Made by a program: the position numbers and the translations under genes
Notes under the pieces: generated by a model
Database searches by the model: none
What the model was told of the DNA's origin: nothing
The model's input: the letters and a program-made list of their open reading frames with translations, nothing else
NCBI GenBank assembly: GCA_045128275.1
Contig: JBGVRH010000017.1
Coordinates: 17,101 to 81,100 of the forward strand
DNA from: CAMEON01 sp045128275
GTDB lineage: Bacteria > Bacillota > Clostridia > Oscillospirales > CAG-272
Reading direction: 5' to 3'
DNA: 64,000 nt
In this document: positions 34,979 through 43,113 of the stretch, in pieces
How the letters are laid out: each line of letters opens with the position of its first letter
Numbering within the stretch: the first letter of the stretch is position 1

Positions 34979-35017
34979 GAGAACCGTACCCTCCCACCGA
35001 GGGGACGGTTCTCTTTT
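34979..35017 (+). terminator. Terminator of the first ECF operon
   Basis: GAGAACCGTACCCTC-loop-GAGGGGACGGTTCTC followed by TTTTC. Confidence 0.88.
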
Positions 35018-35039
35018 CGCGCTCAAGGGGCGGCGGGGC

Positions 35040-35068
35040 TTGACTTTCGGGGCGGAATGGGGTATAAT
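35040..35068 (+). promoter_or_regulatory. Sigma-A promoter upstream of the MATE gene
   Basis: TTGACT (35040-35045), 17 bp, TATAAT (35063-35068). Repeat C2 lies between this promoter and the gene. Confidence 0.8.
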
Positions 35069-35087
35069 AGGGGAAATGGTAAACGTT

Positions 35088-35296
35088 CAAACTGGAGTTT
35101 ATCGATCCGCGACCGAAAACCGCAATAGAAGTAATAGGTAAAAGTGAAGAGTGAGTAGGTAAGGAGGGAAACCTTCGGTTTCCTTCATTTCAATCGAAAA
35201 TGGACAGATCCGTAGGATCTGCACCTCCACTCTTCACTTTTCACTCTTCACTTTTCACTTCAAATTTGGGTTTATCGGAACGATAAACCCAAATTA
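35088..35296. repeat. Composite element C2 (GTGAAGA heptads, opposite orientation)
   Basis: A degenerate left box pair (CAAACTGGAGTTTATCG...CCGAAAACCGCAAT) and right palindrome AAATTTGGGTTTATCG/CGATAAACCCAAATT enclose AAGTAATAGGTAAAAGTGAAGAG heptad-like and inverted TCTTCAC/TTTTCAC arrays. The GGAAACCTTCGGTTTCC and CAGATCC/GGATCTG hairpins are central. It occupies most of the 5' leader of the MATE transcript. Confidence 0.8.
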
Positions 35297-35324
35297 ATAT
35301 ACTCCCCCGAAAGGAGCCCCTCCC

Positions 35325-36668
35325 GTGCATATCTCCCTCTCGGAGCATTTCAATTACCACAAGCTCCTGCGCTTCACCTTCCCCTCCATCATCATGATGA
35401 TCTTCACCTCGGTCTACGGCGTGGTGGACGGGCTTTTCGTCTCCAATTTCGTGGGCAAGACTCCCTTCGCCGCCATCAACCTTATCTGGCCCTTTCTCAT
35501 GATCCTGGGCTGCGGCGGCTTCATGATCGGTACCGGCGGCTCGGCCCTGGTATCCAAGACCATGGGAGAAGGCGACACCCGGCGCGCCAACCGCTGCTTC
35601 TCCCTGCTGGTGCTGTTCACCGTGGTGCTGGGCATCGCCATCACCATCCCCGGGATGTTCCTTATAGAGCCCGTGGCCATCCTCCTGGGAGCCGACGAGG
35701 CCATGCTTCCCTACTGCGTTACCTACGGCCGCATCCTCCTGGCCGCCCAGACCGCCTTCATGCTCCAAGGCGTGTTCCAGAGCTTCCTGGTCACCGCCGA
35801 GCGGCCGACCCTGGGGCTCATCGTCACGGTAGGTGCGGGAGTCACCAATATGGTGCTGGACTTCCTCCTCATCGCCGTCCTTGACATGGGTCTCGTTGGC
35901 GCGGCTCTGGCCACCATCCTCTCCCAGACCGTGGGCGGTGTGGTGCCCCTGATCTACTTCCTCCTCCCCAACAAGAGTCCCCTGCGGCTGACTTCCCCCC
36001 GCATGAGGCTGACCGAGTGCCTCTCGGTGATCGGCAAGGTGTCGGTCAACGGCTCCTCCGAGCTCATGACCAACATCTCTATGTCGGTGGTCAGCATGCT
36101 CTACAACTACCAGCTCATGCGGCTGGCGGGAGAGGACGGCATCGCGGCCTACGGGGTCATGATGTACGTCAGCTTCGTCTTCATCGCGGTGTTCATCGGC
36201 TATGCCATCGGCTCGGCTCCCATCGTGGGTTTCCACTACGGCGCGGGCAACCATAGCGAGCTGAAGTCCCTCCTCCGCAAGAGCCTGACCCTGACCGTCC
36301 TGGCGGGTGTTGCCATGACCGCTTTGTCGGTGGCCCTCGCTACGCCCCTGTCTGGCATCTTCGTGGGCTACGACGAGGGACTGTATGCGCTGACCCGACG
36401 GGGATTCTTCCTCTACTCGGTGTCCTTCCTCTTTTCGGGCTTCGGCATCTTTGGGTCGAGCTTCTTCACCGCTCTGGGCAACGGAGGGATCTCGGCGGCC
36501 ATCTCTTTTCTCCGCACCCTGGTCTTCCAGGTGGCGGCGGTGCTGATCCTCCCCGTCTTCTTCGACATCGACGGCGTTTGGTTCTCCATCACAGCCGCCG
36601 AGCTGTTGGCCACGGGCGTGACCCTTCTGTTCCTCTTCGTCATGCGGAAAAAGTACCGCTATACGTGA
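35325..36668 (+). CDS. MATE family efflux transporter
   Basis: A 447-residue protein with 12 predicted helices in two similar halves. The N-terminal FPSIIMMIFTSVYGVVDGLFVSNFVG and GTGGSALVSKTMGEGDTRRANR and the second-half FHYGAGNHSELKSLLRKSL are characteristic of MATE/DinF-like drug:Na+/H+ antiporters. The GTG start at 35325 follows GAAAGGAG. The next gene (HAD) begins 36 bases downstream on the same strand and may be cotranscribed. The substrate is probably cationic organic compounds; not determinable here. Confidence 0.92.
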   Translation: MHISLSEHFNYHKLLRFTFPSIIMMIFTSVYGVVDGLFVSNFVGKTPFAAINLIWPFLMILGCGGFMIGTGGSALVSKTMGEGDTRRANRCFSLLVLFTVVLGIAITIPGMFLIEPVAILLGADEAMLPYCVTYGRILLAAQTAFMLQGVFQSFLVTAERPTLGLIVTVGAGVTNMVLDFLLIAVLDMGLVGAALATILSQTVGGVVPLIYFLLPNKSPLRLTSPRMRLTECLSVIGKVSVNGSSELMTNISMSVVSMLYNYQLMRLAGEDGIAAYGVMMYVSFVFIAVFIGYAIGSAPIVGFHYGAGNHSELKSLLRKSLTLTVLAGVAMTALSVALATPLSGIFVGYDEGLYALTRRGFFLYSVSFLFSGFGIFGSSFFTALGNGGISAAISFLRTLVFQVAAVLILPVFFDIDGVWFSITAAELLATGVTLLFLFVMRKKYRYT

Positions 36669-36704
36669 CCCCCTCTCCAACAAGATCGAAAGGACAAGAA
36701 TACC

Positions 36705-37325
36705 ATGCAAGCGACCTGGCTGTTTTTCGATATGGGCTCTACCATCATGAACGAGACCACCGCCATGGAAAAGCGCATCCGTGACACCATCGCGGGTACG
36801 GATATCACCTACGAGGCCTTCGCCGCCAAAATGGCGGATTTCCGCGCCATGGGTATGCGGGAGGATCTGGCCACCTTTGACTACTTTGGGATCACCGAAA
36901 GGACCCCCTGGCCGAGGGACACCGAGGAGCCTTACCCTGACGCAGACCGAGTCCTCCGCGCCCTCCGTGAGCGGGGCTACCGCCTGGGCATCATCGCCAG
37001 CCAGCCCCTCGGCTCAGAGCAGAGGCTGGCGCGGTTCGGTCTGCGGGACTACTTTGAGGTCATCTGCGCCTCCGCCGAGGAGGGGGTGGACAAGCCCGAC
37101 CCCGCCCTCTTCCGCCGCGCCCTGGATCGGGCGGGATGCGCCCCCGAGGATGCCGTCATGATCGGGGATCGCACCGACAACGACGTAGCCCCCGCCAAGT
37201 CCCTGGGGATGCAGACCGTCCTCATTCGCCAAGGCTACGGCGGCCACGATACCATCCACCACGAGGGGGAGATCCCCGACGTGACGGTGGACAGCCTACC
37301 CGAGTTGTTGGAGATCTTTGAGTAG
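36705..37325 (+). CDS. HAD-superfamily hydrolase
   Basis: A 206-residue HAD phosphatase-like protein. Motif I reads FFDMGSTI, in which the nucleophile Asp is kept but the second Asp of DxD is Gly, a variant seen in some HAD subfamilies. Motif II is IIASQP, the region III Lys is in DKPDPALF, and motif IV is MIGDRTDNDVAPAKSLGM. The alpha-helical cap lies about residues 15-80. It probably acts on a small phosphorylated metabolite. AAAGGACA precedes the start. It ends with TAG directly in front of repeat F2. Confidence 0.85.
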   Translation: MQATWLFFDMGSTIMNETTAMEKRIRDTIAGTDITYEAFAAKMADFRAMGMREDLATFDYFGITERTPWPRDTEEPYPDADRVLRALRERGYRLGIIASQPLGSEQRLARFGLRDYFEVICASAEEGVDKPDPALFRRALDRAGCAPEDAVMIGDRTDNDVAPAKSLGMQTVLIRQGYGGHDTIHHEGEIPDVTVDSLPELLEIFE

Positions 37326-37327
37326 AG

Positions 37328-37542
37328 AAATTGCAGTTTATGGAGGGACGGGAGAACGGCCTCCGGCGGCCAAGAACCTTTTGCAAAAGGTTCTTGGATC
37401 TCCAAAAACTTTCCAAAAGCATAGATATGCCAAGCGATTTGATAGTGGGTAGCATAGAGGAAACCCCCATGGGGCCCCTTCCCCATTGGTGTATTTGATG
37501 GGTGAAAGGGATGTGCATCCCACCGATAAACCCGAATTTGAA
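37328..37542. repeat. Terminal-box element F2 (about 215 bp)
   Basis: Left box AAATTGCAGTTTATGGAGGG, right box CACCGATAAACCCGAATTTG. The interior is almost the same as F1, including CCAAGAACC...GGTTCTTGG and the CCCCATGGGGCCCC stretch, plus a GGGATGTGCATCCC palindrome near the right end. It starts two bases after the HAD stop codon. Confidence 0.88.
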
Positions 37543-37562
37543 CACGATAAACGGAGTATCTT

Positions 37563-38582
37563 ATGTCACAAGTAACCTTTGGCAACATCACCCTCCCTCA
37601 CGGCTTGGCTCTCGCCCCTTTGGCGGGGGTCAGCGACCGTGCTTTTCGCCGTGTCTGCCGCGCCTGCGGAGCGGATCTCACCGTCAGCGAGATGGTGTCC
37701 GCCAAGGCCCTCTGCTACGAGCAACGCAAGAAAGACCTCAAGACCCGCTCGGTGTCGGGGCATCTGGCCTCTGTCATGAAGGATGAGCTTCCCATGGCGG
37801 TGCAGATCTTCGGCAGTGAGCCTGATTTCATGGCCGAGGCCGCCCGTATGATCGAGGCCAACCGGTACCTCGGCTGTGAAAGTGAGGTGCCTCCCTCCGC
37901 CATCGACATCAACATGGGCTGTCCCGTGAAAAAGGTCACGGGCAACGGGGAGGGGAGCGCGCTTCTCAAGAATCCCACCCTCATCGGGGAGATCGTTACC
38001 GCCGTGGTCAAGGCCGTAAAGATCCCCGTCACCGTCAAGATCCGTGCAGGGTGGGATAAGGATTCCATCAATGCCCCCGAGGTGGCCAAGATCATTGAGG
38101 CATCGGGCGCGTCCATGATCTGCGTCCATGCCCGCACCCGCGAGCAGATGTACGAGCCGGGGGTGGATCGATCGGTCATTACCGCCGTGAAAAAGGCCGT
38201 CTCCATCCCCGTGCTGGGCAACGGCGATATCTACACCGCCGCCGATGCTCTGTCCATGATGGAAGAAACGGGGTGCGATGGGGTCATGATCGCCCGCGGT
38301 GCCATGGGAAATCCCTGGGTATTCTCCGAGATCTGCGCCACCTTGGACGGAAACAGCTACACCCCGCCCCCCGTAGCGGAAAAGTTCGAGGTGGCTCTGA
38401 CCCAAGTGCGGGAGATGATCGCCGAGAAGGGCGAGCGCGTGGGGGTAGCCGAGGCCAAGAAGCATCTGGCGTGGTACTGCCACGGCATGGAGGGTGCCGC
38501 CGCCGCCAGGAGCCGCCTCATGCTGGCCGCTTCCTACGACGAGCTGGCCACCATCCTGCGGGAGATGGGAGCGCGGGCATGA
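37563..38582 (+). CDS. dus: tRNA-dihydrouridine synthase
   Basis: A 339-residue FMN enzyme of the DusB-like group. LAPLAGVSDRAFR (flavin loop), EMVSAKALCYEQRK (catalytic Cys), IDINMGCPVKKV, KIRAGWD, CVHARTREQMY, GNGDIYTAADAL and MIARGAMGNPW are all in place. It reduces specific uridines in the tRNA D-loop. Its stop overlaps the start of the winged-helix regulator (ATGA, 38579-38582), so the two are coupled. Confidence 0.95.
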   Translation: MSQVTFGNITLPHGLALAPLAGVSDRAFRRVCRACGADLTVSEMVSAKALCYEQRKKDLKTRSVSGHLASVMKDELPMAVQIFGSEPDFMAEAARMIEANRYLGCESEVPPSAIDINMGCPVKKVTGNGEGSALLKNPTLIGEIVTAVVKAVKIPVTVKIRAGWDKDSINAPEVAKIIEASGASMICVHARTREQMYEPGVDRSVITAVKKAVSIPVLGNGDIYTAADALSMMEETGCDGVMIARGAMGNPWVFSEICATLDGNSYTPPPVAEKFEVALTQVREMIAEKGERVGVAEAKKHLAWYCHGMEGAAAARSRLMLAASYDELATILREMGARA

Positions 38583-39256
38583 ATCACACACCCAACACCC
38601 CGCCCCGCGCCGTCGTCCTCTGCACCGACAGCCGTCTGGCTCGCCTTCTGGAGACCGAGCTGGCCTACCTGGGGGTCGCCGCCCGGGCAACCGAGTCTGT
38701 CCCCGAGCCCGACGGAGAGCTTTGCCTGCTGGTGGCCGACGGGGATGTCTTTCCCGTGTCCGACTGCCTGGAGCTGGCGGAGGCCTTTGGCTGCCCCCTT
38801 CTGCTCTTCGGGCGGGAGGATCGGGATCTGCCCCCCGACCGCGGGGTCTTTCTGCGCCGTCCCTTTGGGCTTGACCGCCTGGAAAGTATCGCGCGAGGCT
38901 TGATATCCCCCTCCGCATCCCACCTGTGGGCCATGGCCGCGGGGAGTCCTCCACCAAAAAGCCCCAACCCCGAAGCCCCCGCCCCCGAGGATCTCCCCGC
39001 CGTGGCTCTGACCGACGGTGTTCTTTCGGTGCTGGGTAATCCCATCCCCCTGACCCCTGCCGAGGCCGCCATTCTGAACTGCCTCTACACCCGCCGCGGC
39101 GAGGCCGTTTCCCGCGCCGAGCTTTCCGCTCTCCTGGGCGGCGGCGGCAACAGCGTGGAGGTGTATATCTGCAAACTCCGCGCCAAGGTCGAAAAGCCGC
39201 TGGGAAGGCGAATGATCCTGACGGTACGGGGAAAAGGGTATCGGTTGGAGATCTGA
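38579..39256 (+). CDS. Orphan OmpR-type winged-helix regulator with degenerate receiver
   Basis: A 225-residue protein. The N-terminal 105 residues resemble a CheY receiver (VVLCTDSRLARLLETELAYLG, LLVADGD, FLRRPFGLDRL), but the acidic pocket is poor and the conserved Lys of KPF is Arg. After a Pro-rich linker, the C-terminal 90 residues are an OmpR/PhoB winged helix (LTPAEAAILNCLYTRRGEAVSRAEL...VEVYICKLRAKV...ILTVRGKGYRL). No histidine kinase is adjacent. Coupling to dus is unusual. It probably works independently of phosphorylation. Confidence 0.8.
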   Translation: MNHTPNTPPRAVVLCTDSRLARLLETELAYLGVAARATESVPEPDGELCLLVADGDVFPVSDCLELAEAFGCPLLLFGREDRDLPPDRGVFLRRPFGLDRLESIARGLISPSASHLWAMAAGSPPPKSPNPEAPAPEDLPAVALTDGVLSVLGNPIPLTPAEAAILNCLYTRRGEAVSRAELSALLGGGGNSVEVYICKLRAKVEKPLGRRMILTVRGKGYRLEI

Positions 39257-39259
39257 ATC

Positions 39260-39296
39260 AAAAGACCCGCCACGGTGCGTCCGTGACGGGTTTTCT
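39260..39296. terminator. Bidirectional terminator between the regulator and the XRE/TM gene
   Basis: AAAAGACCCGCCACGG-loop-CCGTGACGGGTTTTC between convergent genes. Confidence 0.85.
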
Positions 39297-39299
39297 GTA

Positions 39300-40703
39300 T
39301 CAAAGCGGGTACAGAGGATTGGGGAACAGGATGGAGACGGCTACCGCTCCTACGAAAAGCAGTACGCAGAGCAGGCCGCAGAGGAGAGGCCGCTTACGCA
39401 GAGCGGCGAACAGGGGGACTGTCACAATGCCGCCCGCTACGCAAGCGATCAGCGACCACAGCCCGTACCCTCCCCACGCCGCGTCGGGCATGGGGCCGCC
39501 GAAGGTCAGCAGATACTCGGCCAGATAGGCCGAAGCCATGTGCGCCGCTGTCACGAGGGGAACGGAGATAGCGGCGATCTTCCCCATTTCGGTCAGGGCG
39601 CGGCGGAGGGTGAGATCTCGCCCGCGGAGCAGAACGGTCAGCAGGGCGGGCAAGGACATGACCGCCACAGGCAGGCAGACGGACGGATGCCCCGCCAAGG
39701 ACAGGGCGTAGTACAGTCCGCCCAAGACCGAGGGAACGGCGGCCGCGCAGATCAGGGGAATACCCCACAGCACCCACAGCGACAGACGGCTCTGCGCGGT
39801 CTCGGCGGTCACGGATGAGGGCTTCAGGCGGGTATAGAGGATGACCTGTGACAGGACAAGGAGCAGGATCACACCGAGGCGCACCCCTACGTCCCACAAG
39901 GTTCCATACGTGCCGTGGGCGGGGAGGCGATCGGTCAGCTCGAAGTCCAGGATCAGTCCCAGCATATACACGCCTTGGGACAGGGCATAGCTCATCCAGC
40001 ACAGCCATTTCCTCTCGTGAAAGCGGATCAGGAAGGGCAGGAGCAGCGCCAGGGCGAGCAGTTCGACCGTCAAAAACTTGCACCACACCTCCGCCCAGCC
40101 CACCGACCAGAAGGTAAACTCGTCGGCAAAGCATCGCAGGTAGAGCATGAGTCCCCCCATCAAGAGCAGGTTCCCCATCACGACCGTGACCGACGAGATC
40201 CCCCACAGGTGGCGCAGAGCTTGGCGGTGATCGGTGTAATACCAATGCCGCGTGGCCAGATAGACGGCGGGGAGAGGCGTGACCGCCCCAAAGATCAAGA
40301 GGATCGCCACCATGCCTGCCTCGGCCCCCGCGGTGCGGAAGGCGAACAGGAGGTGCAGGCACAGCTCCGCCGTCAGCAGCAGGAGCAGACCGAACAGGGT
40401 TACGTAGCCCTTGGCCGTCAAGGGCTTGGGGCGGGCAGGTGTCGGCTTGGGAGGGGCTTGCTCCGCCTTCGGCGCGGGCTTTTCTTCGGGCGCGGGCGGG
40501 GGTACCTCCATGCCCCGAATGAGGTAGTCCAGGCTCACCCCGAACAGGTCGCAAAGAGCCACCGCGCAGCCCACCTCGGGGGTGGCCTGATCCAGCTCCC
40601 ATTTGGATACGCTCTGCCGCGAGACCGATAATTTCTCGGCCAGCTGCTCCTGGGTCATGCCCCGCCCCTTTCGCAGAGCGGTGATGCGTTCGCCCATGGT
40701 CAT
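39300..40703 (-). CDS. XRE-family regulator fused to a multi-spanning membrane domain
   Basis: A 467-residue protein. Residues 3-60 are a Cro/CI-type helix-turn-helix (GERITALRKGRGMTQEQLAEKLSVSRQSVSKWE), followed by a Pro/Ala/Lys-rich linker (about 68-95) and roughly ten transmembrane helices. This makes a membrane-tethered DNA-binding protein. GAAGGAG lies 9 bases before the start. Relatives with short TM tails are common in Clostridia, often near transporters; here no obvious partner is adjacent. The signal is unknown. Confidence 0.82.
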   Translation of the reverse strand: MTMGERITALRKGRGMTQEQLAEKLSVSRQSVSKWELDQATPEVGCAVALCDLFGVSLDYLIRGMEVPPPAPEEKPAPKAEQAPPKPTPARPKPLTAKGYVTLFGLLLLLTAELCLHLLFAFRTAGAEAGMVAILLIFGAVTPLPAVYLATRHWYYTDHRQALRHLWGISSVTVVMGNLLLMGGLMLYLRCFADEFTFWSVGWAEVWCKFLTVELLALALLLPFLIRFHERKWLCWMSYALSQGVYMLGLILDFELTDRLPAHGTYGTLWDVGVRLGVILLLVLSQVILYTRLKPSSVTAETAQSRLSLWVLWGIPLICAAAVPSVLGGLYYALSLAGHPSVCLPVAVMSLPALLTVLLRGRDLTLRRALTEMGKIAAISVPLVTAAHMASAYLAEYLLTFGGPMPDAAWGGYGLWSLIACVAGGIVTVPLFAALRKRPLLCGLLCVLLFVGAVAVSILFPNPLYPL

Positions 40704-40839
40704 AGTCCATCACTCCTTCGTGTTAAGATGACCACAGTATACCACAAGACCGCCCTTTTGTCCACCAATTTGAGGCGGAAATCGCGCAACTCGGGGTTGC
40801 GGAGCGTAGGGTATCGGTCAAATGTCTGAACGAAGAGCG

Positions 40840-40881
40840 AAAAAACGACCCCCTACCGTGTTGGCAGAGGGTCTTTTTGTT
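40840..40881 (-). terminator. Terminator of the second ECF operon
   Basis: On the minus strand AAAAAGACCCTCTGCC-loop-GGTAGGGGGTCGTTTTTT. Confidence 0.8.
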
Positions 40882-40890
40882 GTTGCGAGA

Positions 40891-42387
40891 TCAATACGGG
40901 ATCTCCTCGGGAACGCCATACTCCCCCCAATACAGGTGGGGATCCTCCCCGATCGCCTCCATCAGCTCCTCGCGGGTGACGGGCCTCCCCTCGGGATCGT
41001 CGGGGCAGGACAGCAGGAAGGCCTCGTCCCAATAGGCCACGGGATACCCCTCCTCCGACTCGGCGGTATGGATCCAGCCCGTCTTGATGACGGCGTAGAT
41101 CCCTTCCTCCCGCTTGATGAACCACCCCTCGACCCACAGGGCGTACAGCTCCTTGCCCTCGGGGTCGGTATGGGGGGGAACGGGAGGCTCGTAGGTGTAC
41201 CGGTGCGCCAGCTCTCTCAGGTACGAGTCCAGCGGTACCGTCTGATCCTCGGCGGTGTAGCGGACGGCAGAGCGGGTGACCGCCCCCGTCTTCAGGTCGA
41301 TGGAGACCGTCTCCTCGGTCCAACAGCCGAACACGTACCGACGGAACAGCAGCGTATCCCCCTCGAAGTGTTGGGAGCATACGCCCCGATCCAGCTCGGT
41401 GACCGCCTCCTTCGCTTGGTCGCTCAAAGCCTCAAGATCCCGATAGAGGTAAGCCCTTGGCGGGGCATACAGTTCGCCCCGCCGCTCCTGTTCGGCCCGT
41501 ATCTCTTCCCGTATGCGGGCGACGGTCTCCTCCACCGTGCTTCCCCGCCGCACCACCAGCGTGTCGCTGTTCTCATCCAGTAGGGAGCGGGCGAACTGGT
41601 AGCCGTACCGCCAGCTCTCTGTCTGCCAAAGGCGCTCGTCGAACAGGCCGTCTGTAAAGGCGATGATATTCCCCAGCTCGGGATGGTCCTGCGGGTCCCC
41701 GAACACGGGAAGCCAGTCCCTTCCGATCCGTTCCGAGGTCTTACTGAACAGGGAGAGCCCATCGGTCCCCACCTGCGTGGCCGACAGGATCAGCTCGTCG
41801 TAGGCTGAAAGATCGGTATACAGATGGGCGGGGAGCAGGTACAGGATCTGGTGGTGAAAATTCTCCCCGTGGATCACCTCCAGGACCTCCAGGTTGAGGA
41901 GACGGTACTCGGCGCTCTCCCCCAGGAGGCAGACCGTCTCACCGTCCCGGTAGTCCTCGATGAAGCGCACCCTCACCACTACGCCCGTGCTCTCAAAGCG
42001 GAATGCGGGCGGCGCGGAGCTCTCTGCCGAGGGCAGTCGGGTCGTATCCCCTGCTACGAACAGCGGAGAACCGCCCACCATCCCCTCGGGCCACAGGGAG
42101 GGTGCAAACAGGGTGGTGGTGTGCTCCTCGGTATCTGCCGTGTCATGAGGAAGCGGGCAGTTGGGGCCTGCGTGCCCCGGGGAGAGGATCGCCAGCAGGC
42201 TGACGGGGAGCACCACCAAGAGCAGTACCGCCGCCACGGTCCAGCCCCGCCGCAGAGCCCGTTTCCGCGCTTGCCGCTCCCGCCACGATGCCGTCACGCT
42301 TGCGTCCACCGCCTCGTACCGCGCGAGGATCCCCTCGTCCAGCTCACCCACGGCTGACAGAAATCTTCGTAGCTTATCTTGCTTCAT
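40891..42387 (-). CDS. Membrane protein coupled to an ECF sigma factor (probable anti-sigma/sensor)
   Basis: A 498-residue protein: about 48 cytosolic residues rich in Arg, one helix (about 49-69), and a large extracytoplasmic part without recognisable repeats. A conserved-looking VVVRVRFIEDYRDGETVCLLGESAEYRLLNLEVLEV segment near residue 137 suggests a beta-rich module. The start overlaps the sigma gene stop (42384-42387), so they are translationally coupled. The topology is the same as the membrane protein at 33122, but the sequence is unrelated apart from that. Confidence 0.68.
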   Translation of the reverse strand: MKQDKLRRFLSAVGELDEGILARYEAVDASVTASWRERQARKRALRRGWTVAAVLLLVVLPVSLLAILSPGHAGPNCPLPHDTADTEEHTTTLFAPSLWPEGMVGGSPLFVAGDTTRLPSAESSAPPAFRFESTGVVVRVRFIEDYRDGETVCLLGESAEYRLLNLEVLEVIHGENFHHQILYLLPAHLYTDLSAYDELILSATQVGTDGLSLFSKTSERIGRDWLPVFGDPQDHPELGNIIAFTDGLFDERLWQTESWRYGYQFARSLLDENSDTLVVRRGSTVEETVARIREEIRAEQERRGELYAPPRAYLYRDLEALSDQAKEAVTELDRGVCSQHFEGDTLLFRRYVFGCWTEETVSIDLKTGAVTRSAVRYTAEDQTVPLDSYLRELAHRYTYEPPVPPHTDPEGKELYALWVEGWFIKREEGIYAVIKTGWIHTAESEEGYPVAYWDEAFLLSCPDDPEGRPVTREELMEAIGEDPHLYWGEYGVPEEIPY

Positions 42388-42968
42388 ACCAATATACCTC
42401 CTTCCGCCAGCCGCTCTCGCAGCTCCTCCCGCATGGCCGCCAGATCCTTGTGAACGGTGGACTCGCTGACCCCCAGCCTCTCGGCGATCTCGCGGACGGG
42501 CATGACGAAAAAGTAGCGATTGACGAACATATACAGGCTTCGGTCGTTCACTCCGTCCAGGTAGGCCGACAGGATCGCGGCGACCTGACGCGCCTCGGCC
42601 TCATCGTCCTCGGTAACGTCGGGAAGCAGAGCCTCCACCTCGGACAGAGGGATACACAGCTCGGCGGGGACGCGTTTTTTCCGTGTGCGCTCGTCGTAGC
42701 GATCCAGGGCAGTCCCCCGCATGATCTTGGAAAGGAATGCCCGCAGAATACTCGGACGGGAGGGCGGGATGGCGTTCCAGGTTTTGAGGTAGGTGTCGTT
42801 GAGACACTCCTCGCTGTCCTCGCGGCTTTGGAGGATGCGGTGGGCGACGGTCATGAGGTAGGCACCGTATTTGCGGTCGGTCTCCTCGATGGCCCGCTCA
42901 TCCCGCGCCCAGTACAGCTCCACGATGGTCTCGTCGGCGGCGAGGGGGGCTTGCTCATTGGATCTCAT
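42384..42968 (-). CDS. ECF-type RNA polymerase sigma factor (second pair)
   Basis: A 194-residue sigma-70 family protein. Region 2 lies at about residues 20-90 (KYGAYLMTVAHRILQSREDSEECLNDTYLKTWNAIPPSRP), a form widespread in gut Clostridia, and region 4 at about 145-190 (RYFFVMPVREIAERLGVSESTVHKDLAAMREEL). AAAGGAGG lies just before the ATG. The stop overlaps the start of the membrane partner. It presumably controls an envelope-stress regulon; the inducer is unknown. Confidence 0.88.
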   Translation of the reverse strand: MRSNEQAPLAADETIVELYWARDERAIEETDRKYGAYLMTVAHRILQSREDSEECLNDTYLKTWNAIPPSRPSILRAFLSKIMRGTALDRYDERTRKKRVPAELCIPLSEVEALLPDVTEDDEAEARQVAAILSAYLDGVNDRSLYMFVNRYFFVMPVREIAERLGVSESTVHKDLAAMREELRERLAEGGILV

Positions 42969-43069
42969 AGCTGACCTCCTTTGTTGATGTTTCAGTTCCC
43001 TTCACCCTTAAAGACGGCATTGGGGGCGCAGACTGTAACCAATTCGGGACAAATCCTGCGTTTTTTTGC

Positions 43070-43101
43070 AAAAAAGCCCTCCCGTAGCACGCGGAAGGGC
43101 T
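43070..43101 (-). terminator. Terminator after the M55 aminopeptidase gene
   Basis: On the minus strand AGCCCTTCCGCG-loop-CGGGAGGGCT followed by T6. Confidence 0.85.
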
Positions 43102-43113
43102 GTAGATGGGGTA

